Assembly: GCA_018260755.1 (NCBI GenBank)
Contig: JAGTWP010000005.1
Span: 33,499 to 42,116, forward strand
Origin: Candidatus Altarchaeum sp.
Lineage (GTDB): Archaea > Altiarchaeota > Altiarchaeia > Altiarchaeales > Altiarchaeaceae
Length of the DNA stretch: 8,618 nucleotides
Direction of reading: 5' to 3'
Each line of letters starts with the position of its first letter. Within the stretch, counting starts at the first letter, position 1. Below the pieces are notes generated by a model, which was not told the DNA's origin, made no database searches, and was given only the letters and a program-made list of their open reading frames with translations. The translations under genes and the position numbers were made by a program. Below, piece after piece: positions 1 to 7,355 of the stretch.

Positions 1-174
<174 letters not shown>

Positions 175-200
<26 letters not shown>

Positions 201-339
201 AAAGGCAAACTTTGGACATAGTTTCCTTACAACCTGTCATGACGAAAAATTAAAAAATGTCACAGTAAATAGATCTGTGATATTACAAGCACAATACAAA
301 AAAGGGATAGATTTTAAAAACTTGGTATTTGTAAGGTGA
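175..339 (+). pseudogene. Second unidentified coding fragment, ends at in-frame stop
   Basis: This stretch is open from just after the stop at 172-174 to the TGA at 337-339, in the same frame as the DUF4411 relic that follows. It reads TPAIVTIYKKANFGHSF, and later VTVNRSVILQAQYKKGIDF. The fragment at 54-200 ends in another frame where this one begins, so one frameshift near 170-180 would join the two. No start codon or known motif is visible. It may be an unrelated decayed gene or simply an open stretch by chance. Confidence 0.25.
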
Positions 340-744
340 AAAGTTTACATTCTCTTACAACCTGTTGTTTGCTCCAAAGTAGGTTTTGACGAGATTTGTA
401 AAGGAGATGACGAACTAAAGAAATGGGTTCAGAAACGCCATAAAAAGTTTATCAGGCAGTTAGATGAGTTTCAGATTCAAAAAGCAAGGGAGTTACAAGC
501 AGAATATCCATCATGGATAGATATAAATAAAGAAACAGAGATAGCGGATCCTTTTATTGTTGCTCTCGCTATAGAGAACGACAATAATCAAAGAACATTA
601 GTGCCAACTATTAAAAAGAGAATAGTTGTTACACAAGAAAAGATTGATAGAAACAACATCAAGATTCCTTTTGTCTGCAAGAAGCACAATATTGAATGTA
701 TTGAGATTTTTGACCTTTTCAGAAAGTTAGGGCGGAAATTTTAA
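340..744 (+). pseudogene. DUF4411 / PIN-like toxin, N-terminally truncated relic
   Basis: The frame is open from the codon after the TGA at 337-339 to the TAA at 742-744 (134 codons). It contains no ATG and no usable GTG or TTG, so it cannot start by itself. From about codon 9 it matches my knowledge of the DUF4411 family: VVCSKVGFDEICKGDDELKKW, then EIADPFIVALA, then VVTQEK, and a cysteine-containing C-terminus ending IEIFDLFRKLGRKF. DUF4411 proteins are PIN-like nuclease toxins of toxin-antitoxin pairs. The Glu of FDEI and the Asp of ADPF, probable acidic active-site residues, survive. The N-terminal strand with the first catalytic Asp is missing, so the fragment should be inactive. No antitoxin is recognisable nearby. 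The family call is from memory of its consensus. Confidence 0.75.
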
Positions 745-760
745 ATCTGTTTTTCAATAC

Positions 761-796
761 CTAATTTTAATTATAATATTAATTTTATTTATAAAA
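761..796 (+). promoter_or_regulatory. Probable promoter of the winged-helix gene
   Basis: The gap after the relic is very AT-rich. It contains a TATA-like ttataata at 771-778, about 20-25 bases before the ATG at 797, which would suit a leaderless or very short-leader archaeal transcript. No Shine-Dalgarno sequence precedes the start. In such AT-rich DNA, TATA-like strings are common by chance. Confidence 0.4.
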
Positions 797-1390
797 ATGC
801 GTTCGCGTGAATTTTTAGATGCGTATATTATAAGGACACTCATTGAAACAAAGAAAAATCCATCAGTCGGAAGAAAGACATTAAGCTGCAAAATCGGAAT
901 CAGTGAAGGAAGTATGAGAACATTGCTGAACTATTTAAAAGAGAAAAACATTCTTACCGCAACACATAAGGGACACGCTCTCACTCCTGCGGGAGATAAA
1001 ATAATTGTCGGATTTTTAAATTTTGCATCGTTCCCGTTTGAAATTTCCCTTCCGGATATGACACAAGATAAGTGTATCGGAATAATACTGAAGAATGCAT
1101 CCGAAAAAATAAAAAAAGGAATTGAAGAGAGAGATACTGCAATCAGGGAAGGATGCAATGGAGCTTATGTTCTTTTATATACAAATGATGGATTTAAATT
1201 TCCATCCGTAAACACAAGCATCTTTGACTATCCTGTTTCTCATGAATATCTGAACAATATCGCAAGACGAGAAAATTTAAATGAAGGTGATGTTGTAGCA
1301 ATATGCTTTGCCGATAATTTTATAAATGCAGAAAACGGAGTTATAAACATTTCATTAAATAAACAAAATTTTAATTGGAAATTATTTTAA
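797..1390 (+). CDS. Winged-helix DNA-binding protein, DUF4443-like
   Basis: This 197-residue protein is probably a cytoplasmic transcriptional regulator. Residues about 10-70 form a winged helix: the helical part includes VGRKTLSCKIGISEGSMRTL and LNYLKEKNILT, and the wing is HKGHALTPAGDKI. Residues about 90-195 form a second domain with IGIILKNASEKIKKGIEERD, then TAIREGCNGAYVLLYTNDGF, and an acidic-to-hydrophobic ending. This two-part layout (HTH, then a domain containing a K-x-G-I-E-x-R-D-x-A-I-x-x-G-like motif) matches the archaeal DUF4443 family as I remember it; members are uncharacterised. The ATG start has an AAAATG context and no ribosome binding site. The next gene begins 37 bases downstream on the same strand, so the two may be co-transcribed. 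Its ligand and target are unknown. The family call is recognition by eye, not a search. Confidence 0.75.
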   Translation: MRSREFLDAYIIRTLIETKKNPSVGRKTLSCKIGISEGSMRTLLNYLKEKNILTATHKGHALTPAGDKIIVGFLNFASFPFEISLPDMTQDKCIGIILKNASEKIKKGIEERDTAIREGCNGAYVLLYTNDGFKFPSVNTSIFDYPVSHEYLNNIARRENLNEGDVVAICFADNFINAENGVINISLNKQNFNWKLF

Positions 1391-1427
1391 GTTGGAAATT
1401 TAATTCTTATTTAAATAAATTCAAAAA

Positions 1428-2765
1428 ATGGCAGACAAAACCAAAAGAATGATTATCGTATCAAAAGAGAAGAAAGAAAAGAGAACAAATAGGTTGTTGT
1501 TGGTTGGCTCATTTGTAGTTGCTATAACAATGGTCTTATCGGGGCTTATTATGAGCAATTTTCATATGACACAGCAACAGCCGCAAAATCCCGTGGATGT
1601 TGTTTCGGATTTAAATTTAAAGACAACAGAAGAGGTAACATTTTATGTTGAAAATTTTTCGGATGAATTTATTTTTATCACAAATAGCGGTTTTGATTGG
1701 AACACTCTGAACTACATGAAAAATATGTCCGTAAAAGGTGTCCAAAAAATTGAAGTAGAATACGTTACTAACAAGTACTATATTTTTAAATTTAAACTGA
1801 ACACCACAAATAGTACTGATTCGGATAAGAATGACACCTTTAACGAAATTTATAATAATTTCAGATTTTCGCTTAATATAGAAGATAAAAACAGTTTGCT
1901 TGGTGTATATAATGGTTATCTGTATGGAATTGCAAAAAGATTCAAAATATTTTCCCCTGTTTCTACGCAACCGGACGATTTTGTTACCGGAGCATGGTAT
2001 ATAATGAAAACAAACACAACGACAGAAGATGTGGCACTTGTATCAAAAATTATTGAACAATGCAATAATATGTCAGCGGTTGTGAAAAACATAACTACCG
2101 TAAATGTTGAAGGTGCAACGGACAATGCAAAAATTTTAGGGAAATTAAACATAAACACAAGTAGCCTGAAGATAGAAAATCCTAAGGTTGAATTAGGTAA
2201 TGATAATGCTACAAATATTTTGCTTTTGAAAAATTTAATAAATAAATATCCTAATAGTATTTTAACAGATAATACTTCAAACATTTCAGCGATAAATTTT
2301 GCCGAATTTGCAATAAAGGTGAAAAATTTGGAAAATTTAAATAACAGCAATAATACAAATACGAGTCCAGAAATTATTTCATTTGAGTATAATTTCACAA
2401 AGGAAGAAATGGAAAAAATACTGAATGATGCTCTGACAGGCACAAAAATAAATTATGCTATTAATCCCGGAAAAATAACCTTCGGAATAGACGCAAATAT
2501 ATGGAACAAAGAAATTTATGAAAACATAAAGAAAAATTTAAAAAATTTAACGATAGAGAAGCAGGGAACTGTCAGCATAGCGGAATCATGCGTGAATGAT
2601 AAAAAACTGATTGCCATTACTAAAAATACCGACTTCAATGCAGTTGTAAATTTAAATAGAAAGAGCAACGATACTATAAAGGTAAATATAAATTTATATT
2701 CAATGACAGGAGGTGGAGAAGATAGATATATTCCTTATCTGGCGGTTGATTCGGATTTGAAATAA
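1428..2765 (+). CDS. Membrane-anchored, sequon-rich extracellular protein of unknown function
   Basis: I do not recognise this 445-residue protein. The N-terminus is strongly basic (lysine/arginine-rich, residues 4-22), followed by one hydrophobic segment at about 23-42 (LLLVGSFVVAITMVLSGLIM). This predicts an N-in anchor with the remaining 400 residues outside the cell. No lipobox cysteine is present. By my count the outer part has 18 N-x-S/T sequons, clustered around residues 125-145, 210-250 and 300-330, as expected for a heavily N-glycosylated archaeal surface protein. Only two cysteines exist (C212 and C388), both outside, so they could form one disulfide. Asn-rich low-complexity linkers separate alternating beta-like and helical blocks. 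It follows the winged-helix gene by 37 bases and precedes atpF by 194. A link to ATP synthase assembly is possible but unsupported. Confidence 0.85.
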   Translation: MADKTKRMIIVSKEKKEKRTNRLLLVGSFVVAITMVLSGLIMSNFHMTQQQPQNPVDVVSDLNLKTTEEVTFYVENFSDEFIFITNSGFDWNTLNYMKNMSVKGVQKIEVEYVTNKYYIFKFKLNTTNSTDSDKNDTFNEIYNNFRFSLNIEDKNSLLGVYNGYLYGIAKRFKIFSPVSTQPDDFVTGAWYIMKTNTTTEDVALVSKIIEQCNNMSAVVKNITTVNVEGATDNAKILGKLNINTSSLKIENPKVELGNDNATNILLLKNLINKYPNSILTDNTSNISAINFAEFAIKVKNLENLNNSNNTNTSPEIISFEYNFTKEEMEKILNDALTGTKINYAINPGKITFGIDANIWNKEIYENIKKNLKNLTIEKQGTVSIAESCVNDKKLIAITKNTDFNAVVNLNRKSNDTIKVNINLYSMTGGGEDRYIPYLAVDSDLK

Positions 2766-2774
2766 AACAGAGTG

Positions 2775-2820
2775 ATCATTTAATAAACAATTATTAGCAA
2801 TCATTTAATAAACAATTATT
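2775..2820. repeat. 25-base tandem duplication
   Basis: A 21-base string beginning atcatttaataa occurs identically at 2775-2795 and 2800-2820, giving a period of 25 bases. The four bases after each copy differ (agca, then taat). It lies in the gap between the membrane-protein gene and atpF, 140 bases before the atpF start. Confidence 0.95.
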
Positions 2821-2895
2821 TAATATAGTAAATGCAGAAGGTAATTAAATATAAATATTAATCATTTATTTTTATTAAATTATAATTTATAATAA

Positions 2896-2910
2896 TTCTT
2901 TTTTAATTTT
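2896..2910 (+). terminator. T-rich tract, possible terminator of the upstream gene
   Basis: A run that is almost all T on the plus strand (13 of 15 bases not A) lies 131 bases beyond the membrane-protein stop, just after an AT-only near-palindrome. Archaeal RNA polymerase can terminate at such oligo-T stretches without a hairpin. It stands between that gene and atpF, so it may insulate them. The rest of 2821-2959 is AT-only sequence with weak TATA-like strings near 2919-2935. An AAGGA at 2943-2947 is too far from the atpF start to be a normal ribosome binding site. Confidence 0.3.
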
Positions 2911-2959
2911 ATGTAAAATTTAAAAATTTAACTTAATTAAGAAAGGACAAAATTTAAAA

Positions 2960-3256
2960 ATGGTAAAAATTTGTTTTATAGGAGATGCATTAACTGCTTC
3001 TGGGTTAAATTTGGTTGGAATTAAGGATACGCACATTGTAACAAAAGAAAACATCGGCGAAATTTTTGAAAAAGAAAAAAATAAAGAAATTATTATTATT
3101 CCTAACAAATTATACCAATTGGTTAAAGACAAAGTGAAAAAGTTGCCTTCGACATCCATCGTTGTGGCACTTCCCGATGAGAATGGAGTCGGAGAGGACA
3201 AGGCGATGAAAATGATTGAAGAAGCAATAGGAAGAAGCATAACCCTAAAAAAATAA
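2960..3256 (+). CDS. atpF: A-type ATP synthase subunit F
   Basis: Subunit F is a small central-stalk component that contacts the A3B3 head and takes part in rotation and regulation of the archaeal ATP synthase. The product is 98 residues, usual for the family (about 100). It begins with the characteristic strand and loop MVKICFIGDALTASGLNLVG, then shows the Rossmann-like alternation, a strand IIIIPNKLY at about 47-55, a third strand SIVVALPDENG at about 71-81, and a C-terminal helix KAMKMIEEAIGR. It lies directly upstream of atpA (94-base gap), keeping the common archaeal order F-A-B. The start has TTAAAAATGG context. The identification rests on both sequence pattern and position. Confidence 0.93.
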   Translation: MVKICFIGDALTASGLNLVGIKDTHIVTKENIGEIFEKEKNKEIIIIPNKLYQLVKDKVKKLPSTSIVVALPDENGVGEDKAMKMIEEAIGRSITLKK

Positions 3257-3285
3257 AAAGGTAAATTCAATAATATTATAAAATT

Positions 3286-3317
3286 ATGATAAAATAATGA
3301 TAAAATAATGATAAAAT
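3286..3317. repeat. 11-base tandem repeat upstream of atpA
   Basis: The unit atgataaaata occurs at 3286-3296 and 3297-3307, and a third copy begins at 3308 and loses phase after ten bases. The period is close to one DNA helical turn, so the units lie on the same face of the helix. The array ends six bases before the likely TATA box of atpA. Confidence 0.93.
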
Positions 3318-3322
3318 TTTAG

Positions 3323-3332
3323 TTATATAAAA
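3323..3332 (+). promoter_or_regulatory. TATA box of atpA
   Basis: The sequence ttatataaaa is close to the archaeal TATA consensus and is centred about 24 bases before the atpA ATG at 3351. In archaea transcription starts about 25 bases after the TATA centre, so the transcript would begin at or next to the start codon and be leaderless. No Shine-Dalgarno sequence lies in 3333-3350, which agrees with that. Confidence 0.6.
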
Positions 3333-3350
3333 TTTAAAAATTCAGTCAAA

Positions 3351-5213
3351 ATGGAAAAAGAAGAAAATTACGGAAAAATAACAAGAATAGCAGGTCCATT
3401 AGTTGAAGCGAATGGAATGAAAGGTCATAAGATGTATGAAGTAGTTAAAGTAGGTGATTTGGGTCTTATAGGAGAAATAATAAAAATTATAAGGGATGTG
3501 GCGTCAATACAGGTTTATGAAGATACCAGCGGATTAACACCCGGTGAGCGGGTTGAAGGAACAGGACACTTGCTTTCCGTTGAACTTGGTCCGGGAGTGT
3601 TAAAATCAATATATGACGGAATTCAGAGACCTCTTGAACTGATAAAGAAGAAAAGTGGTGATTTCATTGCGAGGGGAATTAATGTTCCGCCAATAGACAA
3701 ACAAAAGGTCTGGGATTTCATAACAAAAGTTAAAGAAGGGGATAATGTTGAGCAAGGGGATATCATAGGTGATGTCCAGGAGACAGATCTTATTGTCAAC
3801 AAAATTATGATTCCTGTCGGAATTGAGGGAAAGATTGAAAATATTTATAGTGGAAAGCACAGAGTTGAAGATACAGTGTGTGTTGTAAGAGACAAAAATA
3901 ATCGTTTGCATGATGTAAAGATGATGCAGATATGGCCTGTCAGAGAACCAAGGCCTTATGTCAGGAAATTACCTCCGGAAATTCCTTTAAAGACAGGACA
4001 AAGGATATTTGATACGGCTTTTCCAATAGCAAAAGGAGGAACTGCTGCAATTCCGGGACCGTTCGGATCCGGGAAGACAGTAAGTCAGCATCAATTGGCG
4101 AAGTGGTGTGATGCAGAAGTAATTGTCTATGTTGGGTGCGGAGAAAGAGGTAATGAAATGACCGAGGTTCTTGAAGAATTTCCACATTTGATTGATCCGT
4201 ACAGCGGAAAACCATTAATGGAAAGAACAACAATGATAGCAAATACATCCAATATGCCGGTTGCTGCAAGAGAAGCAAGTGTTTATACAGGTGTAACGCT
4301 TGCAGAATATTACAGAGATATGGGATATAATACTGCAATGATGGCCGACTCAACATCAAGATGGGCAGAGGCAATGAGGGAAATTTCAGGACGGCTGGAA
4401 GAAATGCCGGGTGAAGAAGGTTATCCTGCATATCTTGCTTCAAAAGTAGCTGCATTTTATGAAAGAGCGGGAATGGTTGAAATTTTCGGAAAAGACGGCA
4501 AAAATAAAAACAGAATCTCATCAGTCTCTGTAATTGGTGCGGTAAGTCCGCCAGGAGGTGACTTTTCAGAGCCGGTTACGCAGAACACACTGAGAGTAAC
4601 AAGGGTATTCTGGGCATTGGATGCACGACTTGCACACAGAAGGCACTTCCCGAGTATTAACTGGATGACATCTTATTCGCTTTATGAAAAATTGCCTGAG
4701 TGGTTCAATAACAATGTTAATAAAAACTGGGTTGCAAACAGAAAAAAGGCGATGGAACTGATGCATAAGGAGGCGGAATTACAGGAAATCGTCCAGTTAG
4801 TGGGAAAGGACGCATTAGCAGAAAAAGAAAAGATGGTACTTGAAATAACACGACTGATAAGAGAGGCAATTTTACAGCAGAACGCTTTTGATGATGTGGA
4901 TAGTTATTGTCCGTTAAAAAAACAATATGACATGCTTTATATAATATTGCACTTGCATGATAAATTAGAAAGATGTATTGCTAATGGAAATACAATTGAG
5001 GAAATTTTCAAAAAGGTAGAAGGATTAGCAGATATTATGACGAGCAGGATAGCACGACTAAAATATTCTCCTCTAAAAGAAGAATGTGACGAAGGAGGAC
5101 GGCTAAAAGGAAAAACAAAGGATAAAATTTTAGGACAGATAAAAGACGGTTCTTTAAAATATTTTGATGATGCGTATAAAGATATTTTTGCAGTGGTTGA
5201 AAAAATAAAATAA
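3351..5213 (+). CDS. atpA: A-type ATP synthase catalytic subunit A
   Basis: This is the catalytic subunit of the A3B3 head, making or hydrolysing ATP at the A/B interface on the cytoplasmic side. The N-terminal beta-barrel begins [17 protein letters not shown]. The family-specific insertion lies between about residues 110 and 210 ([17 protein letters not shown]). The Walker A loop is GPFGSGKT at 236-243, the catalytic glutamate sits in GERGNEM (E265), and the Walker B end is MMADSTSRW (D333). [19 protein letters not shown] and [13 protein letters not shown] follow, and the last 170 residues are helical. All catalytic residues are present, and there is no intein in the P-loop region. At 620 residues it is about 30 longer than the usual 580-590, with the extra at the C-terminus. 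It lies between atpF and atpB (47-base gap) and has its own TATA box. Confidence 0.98.
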   Translation: MEKEENYGKITRIAGPLVEANGMKGHKMYEVVKVGDLGLIGEIIKIIRDVASIQVYEDTSGLTPGERVEGTGHLLSVELGPGVLKSIYDGIQRPLELIKKKSGDFIARGINVPPIDKQKVWDFITKVKEGDNVEQGDIIGDVQETDLIVNKIMIPVGIEGKIENIYSGKHRVEDTVCVVRDKNNRLHDVKMMQIWPVREPRPYVRKLPPEIPLKTGQRIFDTAFPIAKGGTAAIPGPFGSGKTVSQHQLAKWCDAEVIVYVGCGERGNEMTEVLEEFPHLIDPYSGKPLMERTTMIANTSNMPVAAREASVYTGVTLAEYYRDMGYNTAMMADSTSRWAEAMREISGRLEEMPGEEGYPAYLASKVAAFYERAGMVEIFGKDGKNKNRISSVSVIGAVSPPGGDFSEPVTQNTLRVTRVFWALDARLAHRRHFPSINWMTSYSLYEKLPEWFNNNVNKNWVANRKKAMELMHKEAELQEIVQLVGKDALAEKEKMVLEITRLIREAILQQNAFDDVDSYCPLKKQYDMLYIILHLHDKLERCIANGNTIEEIFKKVEGLADIMTSRIARLKYSPLKEECDEGGRLKGKTKDKILGQIKDGSLKYFDDAYKDIFAVVEKIK

Positions 5214-5227
5214 ACTGAATAAAATTT

Positions 5228-5240
5228 TAATAAATTTAAT
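5228..5240 (+). promoter_or_regulatory. Weak TATA-like element before atpB
   Basis: The 47-base gap between atpA and atpB is almost pure A+T. The string taataaattta lies about 28 bases before the atpB ATG at 5261, the right distance for a promoter. It is not distinctive in this composition, and atpB may instead be read through from atpA. No Shine-Dalgarno sequence is seen. Confidence 0.25.
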
Positions 5241-5260
5241 GACAAAATCAATCAAATAAA

Positions 5261-6760
5261 ATGGAAGATAAAATACCTAAAATTCCAAAAGAATATAACT
5301 CAGTAGTTGAGGTTAAGGGACCATTGATAGTTGTAGAGGGTGTAAAAGGTGTGATGTATGGGGAGGTTGCGGATATAAAAAGCGGAGACGGGAAAATTTT
5401 ACACGGACAAGTTCTTGATGCAATGGAAAATTTGGCTGTTATACAGGTTTTTGAAGGTACATCGGGTTTAGATACAAAAAACACATCCATAAAATTTTTA
5501 GGCGAGACGATGAAATTGGATGTTAATTTTGATATGCTCGGAAGAATATTTGACGGTGCGGGAAGACCGATTGACGGAAAAGGCCCGATAATTCCGGAAA
5601 AAAGAATAGATATTAACGGTTTGCCGATGAATCCTTCCGCAAGACAATTTCCAAGGGACTTTGTCCAGACAGGGATTTCCACGATAGACGGGATGAACAC
5701 ATTAGTCAGGGGACAAAAATTACCTATATTTTCCGGTTCGGGACTAACTCATAATCGTCTGGCGGCACAAATAGCGAAACAGGCAAAGGTCCTGGGAGAA
5801 GGAGAGAGTTTTGCAGTTGTTTTTGCGGCGATGGGAATTACAGCCGAAGAAGCACATTTCTTTAAAAGTGAATTTGAAAGCAGTGGGGCATTACAAAAAA
5901 TAGTGATGTTTCAAAATCTGGCAGATGACCCAGCAATAGAAAGAATCATTACACCAAGATTAGCATTAACAACCGCTGAATATCTGGCATTTGAAAAGGA
6001 TATGCATATATTAGTAATTCTGACAGATATGACCAATTATTGTAATGCATTAAGAGAAATTTCAGCTGCAAGAGAGGAAGTGCCTGGAAGAAGGGGTTAT
6101 CCGGGATACATGTATACTGATTTATCAACAATTTATGAAAGAGCTGGAAGAATTATCGGAAAAAAAGGAACGGTTACCCAAATTCCGATACTTACAATGC
6201 CTGACGATGATATCACCCACCCGATTCCGGACTTAACGGGCTATATTACGGAAGGACAAATTGTTCTGGGAAGAGGACTGCATATGAAAGGGATATACCC
6301 TCCGATAGATGTTCTGCCGTGTTTAAGTCGTCTGATGAACCAGGGAATAGGTGAAGGCAAGACAAGAGAAGATCACAAGGAGGTTGCTGATCAGGCGTAT
6401 GCTTTATACGCTGAGGGGAGAGATTTAAGGGATTTGGTTGCTGTTGTCGGAGAAGAAGCGCTATCTCCGAGAGATAAACTCGTGCTCACATTTGCAAATG
6501 TATTTGAAAACGAATTTGTTGCCCAGGGATATGATGATGATAGGAAAATTGCAGGCGATATGAGTCATGGATTGGATACAAGTACAACCCTGGATAAATT
6601 GTGGTACCTGCTTTCAATACTTCCGAAAAACGAACTCATAAGAATAAAGGAAAAGACATTGCAAAAGTATTATCCGCCGGAAGATAAGAGATGGAAACCA
6701 AAAGACAAAGAAGGAGTTGGGCAATCTGGTGAAGCATTGGATATGACAATAGAGGGATAA
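5261..6760 (+). CDS. atpB: A-type ATP synthase regulatory subunit B
   Basis: Subunit B alternates with A in the A3B3 head and binds nucleotide without catalysing hydrolysis. The N-terminal barrel reads [18 protein letters not shown]. In place of a Walker A loop it has the family's degenerate GSGLTHNR at 159-166, where most relatives I know have Pro rather than Thr at position 163. [34 protein letters not shown] and [20 protein letters not shown] follow, all typical of subunit B. The usual family end, around [19 protein letters not shown], is followed by a charged, glycine-containing tail of about 25 residues ([20 protein letters not shown] and on), making 499 residues against about 460-470. 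The gene ends at a hairpin terminator, and subunit D, which often follows B in archaea, is absent. Confidence 0.98.
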   Translation: MEDKIPKIPKEYNSVVEVKGPLIVVEGVKGVMYGEVADIKSGDGKILHGQVLDAMENLAVIQVFEGTSGLDTKNTSIKFLGETMKLDVNFDMLGRIFDGAGRPIDGKGPIIPEKRIDINGLPMNPSARQFPRDFVQTGISTIDGMNTLVRGQKLPIFSGSGLTHNRLAAQIAKQAKVLGEGESFAVVFAAMGITAEEAHFFKSEFESSGALQKIVMFQNLADDPAIERIITPRLALTTAEYLAFEKDMHILVILTDMTNYCNALREISAAREEVPGRRGYPGYMYTDLSTIYERAGRIIGKKGTVTQIPILTMPDDDITHPIPDLTGYITEGQIVLGRGLHMKGIYPPIDVLPCLSRLMNQGIGEGKTREDHKEVADQAYALYAEGRDLRDLVAVVGEEALSPRDKLVLTFANVFENEFVAQGYDDDRKIAGDMSHGLDTSTTLDKLWYLLSILPKNELIRIKEKTLQKYYPPEDKRWKPKDKEGVGQSGEALDMTIEG

Positions 6761-6775
6761 ATAAAGGCAGAAACG

Positions 6776-6826
6776 AATGCGGATAAATTTATTTATATTT
6801 CCGCATTTTCTATTTTTTTATTTTTT
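6776..6826 (+). terminator. Hairpin plus T-run terminator of the atp block
   Basis: Sixteen bases after the atpB stop, aatgcgga (6776-6783) can pair with tccgcatt (6800-6807). The loop itself contains the short pair ataaat/atttat. A T-rich tail (tttctatttttttattttt) runs directly out of the 3' arm. This is the classic layout of an intrinsic-type terminator and the clearest transcription end in the window. Confidence 0.75.
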
Positions 6827-6890
6827 AAAATTTCCGAAATTTCCCGCAAAATTTTTTTGTAATTATAATAGATTTATCAGATTTTTTCTT

Positions 6891-7063
6891 AAATTTACTA
6901 TTTTAAAACCAACATTCTGCACATATAATCAAATTTTTTAATTTCCGAAAATTTGTAAATTTTATAGTTTTTTATGGCGATTTTCAAAATTGCGAAAATT
7001 TTGAAAATCTCCTAACGATGGTGAAATAATATGCGGAACGTTGGTAAATTTACTATTTTAAAA
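6891..7063. mobile_element. MITE-like element with terminal inverted repeats and flanking direct repeats
   Basis: An 18-base direct repeat, aaatttactattttaaaa, occurs identically at 6891-6908 and 7046-7063. Immediately inside are imperfect inverted repeats: accaacattctgcacatat at 6908-6926, and atatgcggaacgttggt at 7029-7045, whose complement is accaacgttccgcatat. The interior (about 100 bases) has no gene but holds a perfect 13-base-pair hairpin at 6979-7009. Terminal inverted repeats bounded by a direct repeat are the hallmark of a small non-autonomous transposable element. The 18-base duplication is longer than most known target-site duplications, so a recombination product or a structured RNA remains possible. 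No transposase is visible in the window. Confidence 0.45.
6979..7009. repeat. Perfect 13-bp palindrome
   Basis: gattttcaaaatt (6979-6991) is the exact reverse complement of aattttgaaaatc (6997-7009), leaving a five-base loop gcgaa. It lies inside the MITE-like element. The 3' side continues into ttttgaaaatctcc (6999-7012), a 14-base string found again at 7272-7285. Confidence 0.9.
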
Positions 7064-7253
7064 TTTGTTTTGAATACTAAAACCCACCTGATTTTAATCT
7101 TTAAAAATCCATAATATTTTTAGATACTAAAAATAGGAGTTTTTCAATCTTTTAAAATTTATACTAAAAACTATGCCGAAAATCTATAAAATTTTTAAAT
7201 GAAATTTTGAAATACGTGAGTGTAAACGAGCGTAAATGTTCCAAACAAAGCGG
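7064..7253. other. Non-coding AT-rich stretch with short repeats
   Basis: No gene is visible in this part of the convergent intergenic region. The string atactaaaa occurs three times, at 7074-7082, 7124-7132 and 7161-7169. A 10-base near-duplicate, gagtgtaaac then gagcgtaaat, lies at 7218-7237. The string ttttgaaatac at 7205-7215 recurs at 7406-7416. This suggests repeated or decayed dispersed-repeat material rather than a promoter or an RNA gene I can name. Confidence 0.6.
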
Positions 7254-7285
7254 GATTTCAAAAACTCAAATTTTTGAAAATCTCC
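7254..7285. repeat. Imperfect palindrome, second copy of the hairpin motif
   Basis: gatttcaaaaa (7254-7264) pairs with tttttgaaaatc (7271-7282) with one bulged base and a six-base loop. Like the hairpin at 6979-7009, it ends in ttttgaaaatctcc and has the same gattt(t)caaaa 5' arm, so the two look like divergent copies of one repeat unit. Confidence 0.75.
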
Positions 7286-7328
7286 GGGCGTTAGCTATGA
7301 GATTTATCCTAAAATATCCAGGCAATTG

Positions 7329-7349
7329 CAAAAATCTTGTAGATTTTTG
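7329..7349. repeat. 8-bp hairpin with five-base loop
   Basis: caaaaatc (7329-7336) pairs with gatttttg (7342-7349) around the loop ttgta. The 3' arm contains a T-run, so the structure could stop transcription from either side. It is the third of four regular hairpins in this convergent region. Confidence 0.7.
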
Positions 7350-7355
7350 GGATAG

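Noticed and set aside
221-372. Possible CRISPR-like repeat (cttacaacctgt in two copies)
   Set aside because: Only 12 identical bases are shared, with two copies 128 bases apart and no third copy at regular spacing. No leader or cas gene is visible.
1916-2443. 175-codon open frame on the minus strand
   Set aside because: It lies wholly inside the membrane-protein gene, is antisense to it, and its composition is that of a shadow of the Asn/Lys-rich plus-strand gene.
2941-2948. Shine-Dalgarno-like gaaaggac before atpF
   Set aside because: About 12 bases separate it from the ATG, beyond the usual spacing, and no other gene in the window has such a site.
2766-2959. Replication origin suggested by the extreme AT content and direct repeat
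   Set aside because: There is no origin recognition box pattern, no orc1/cdc6 gene nearby and only one duplicated unit. AT-richness is general in this genome's gaps.
4050-4360. Possible intein in atpA, as known in some Thermoplasma and yeast relatives
   Set aside because: The reading from the Walker A loop through GERGNEM to MMADSTSRW is continuous with normal spacing, so there is no insertion.
3961-4521. 186-codon open frame on the minus strand
   Set aside because: It is antisense to the most conserved part of atpA (P-loop to Walker B region), and its sequence is Leu/Pro/Ser-rich shadow coding with no motif.
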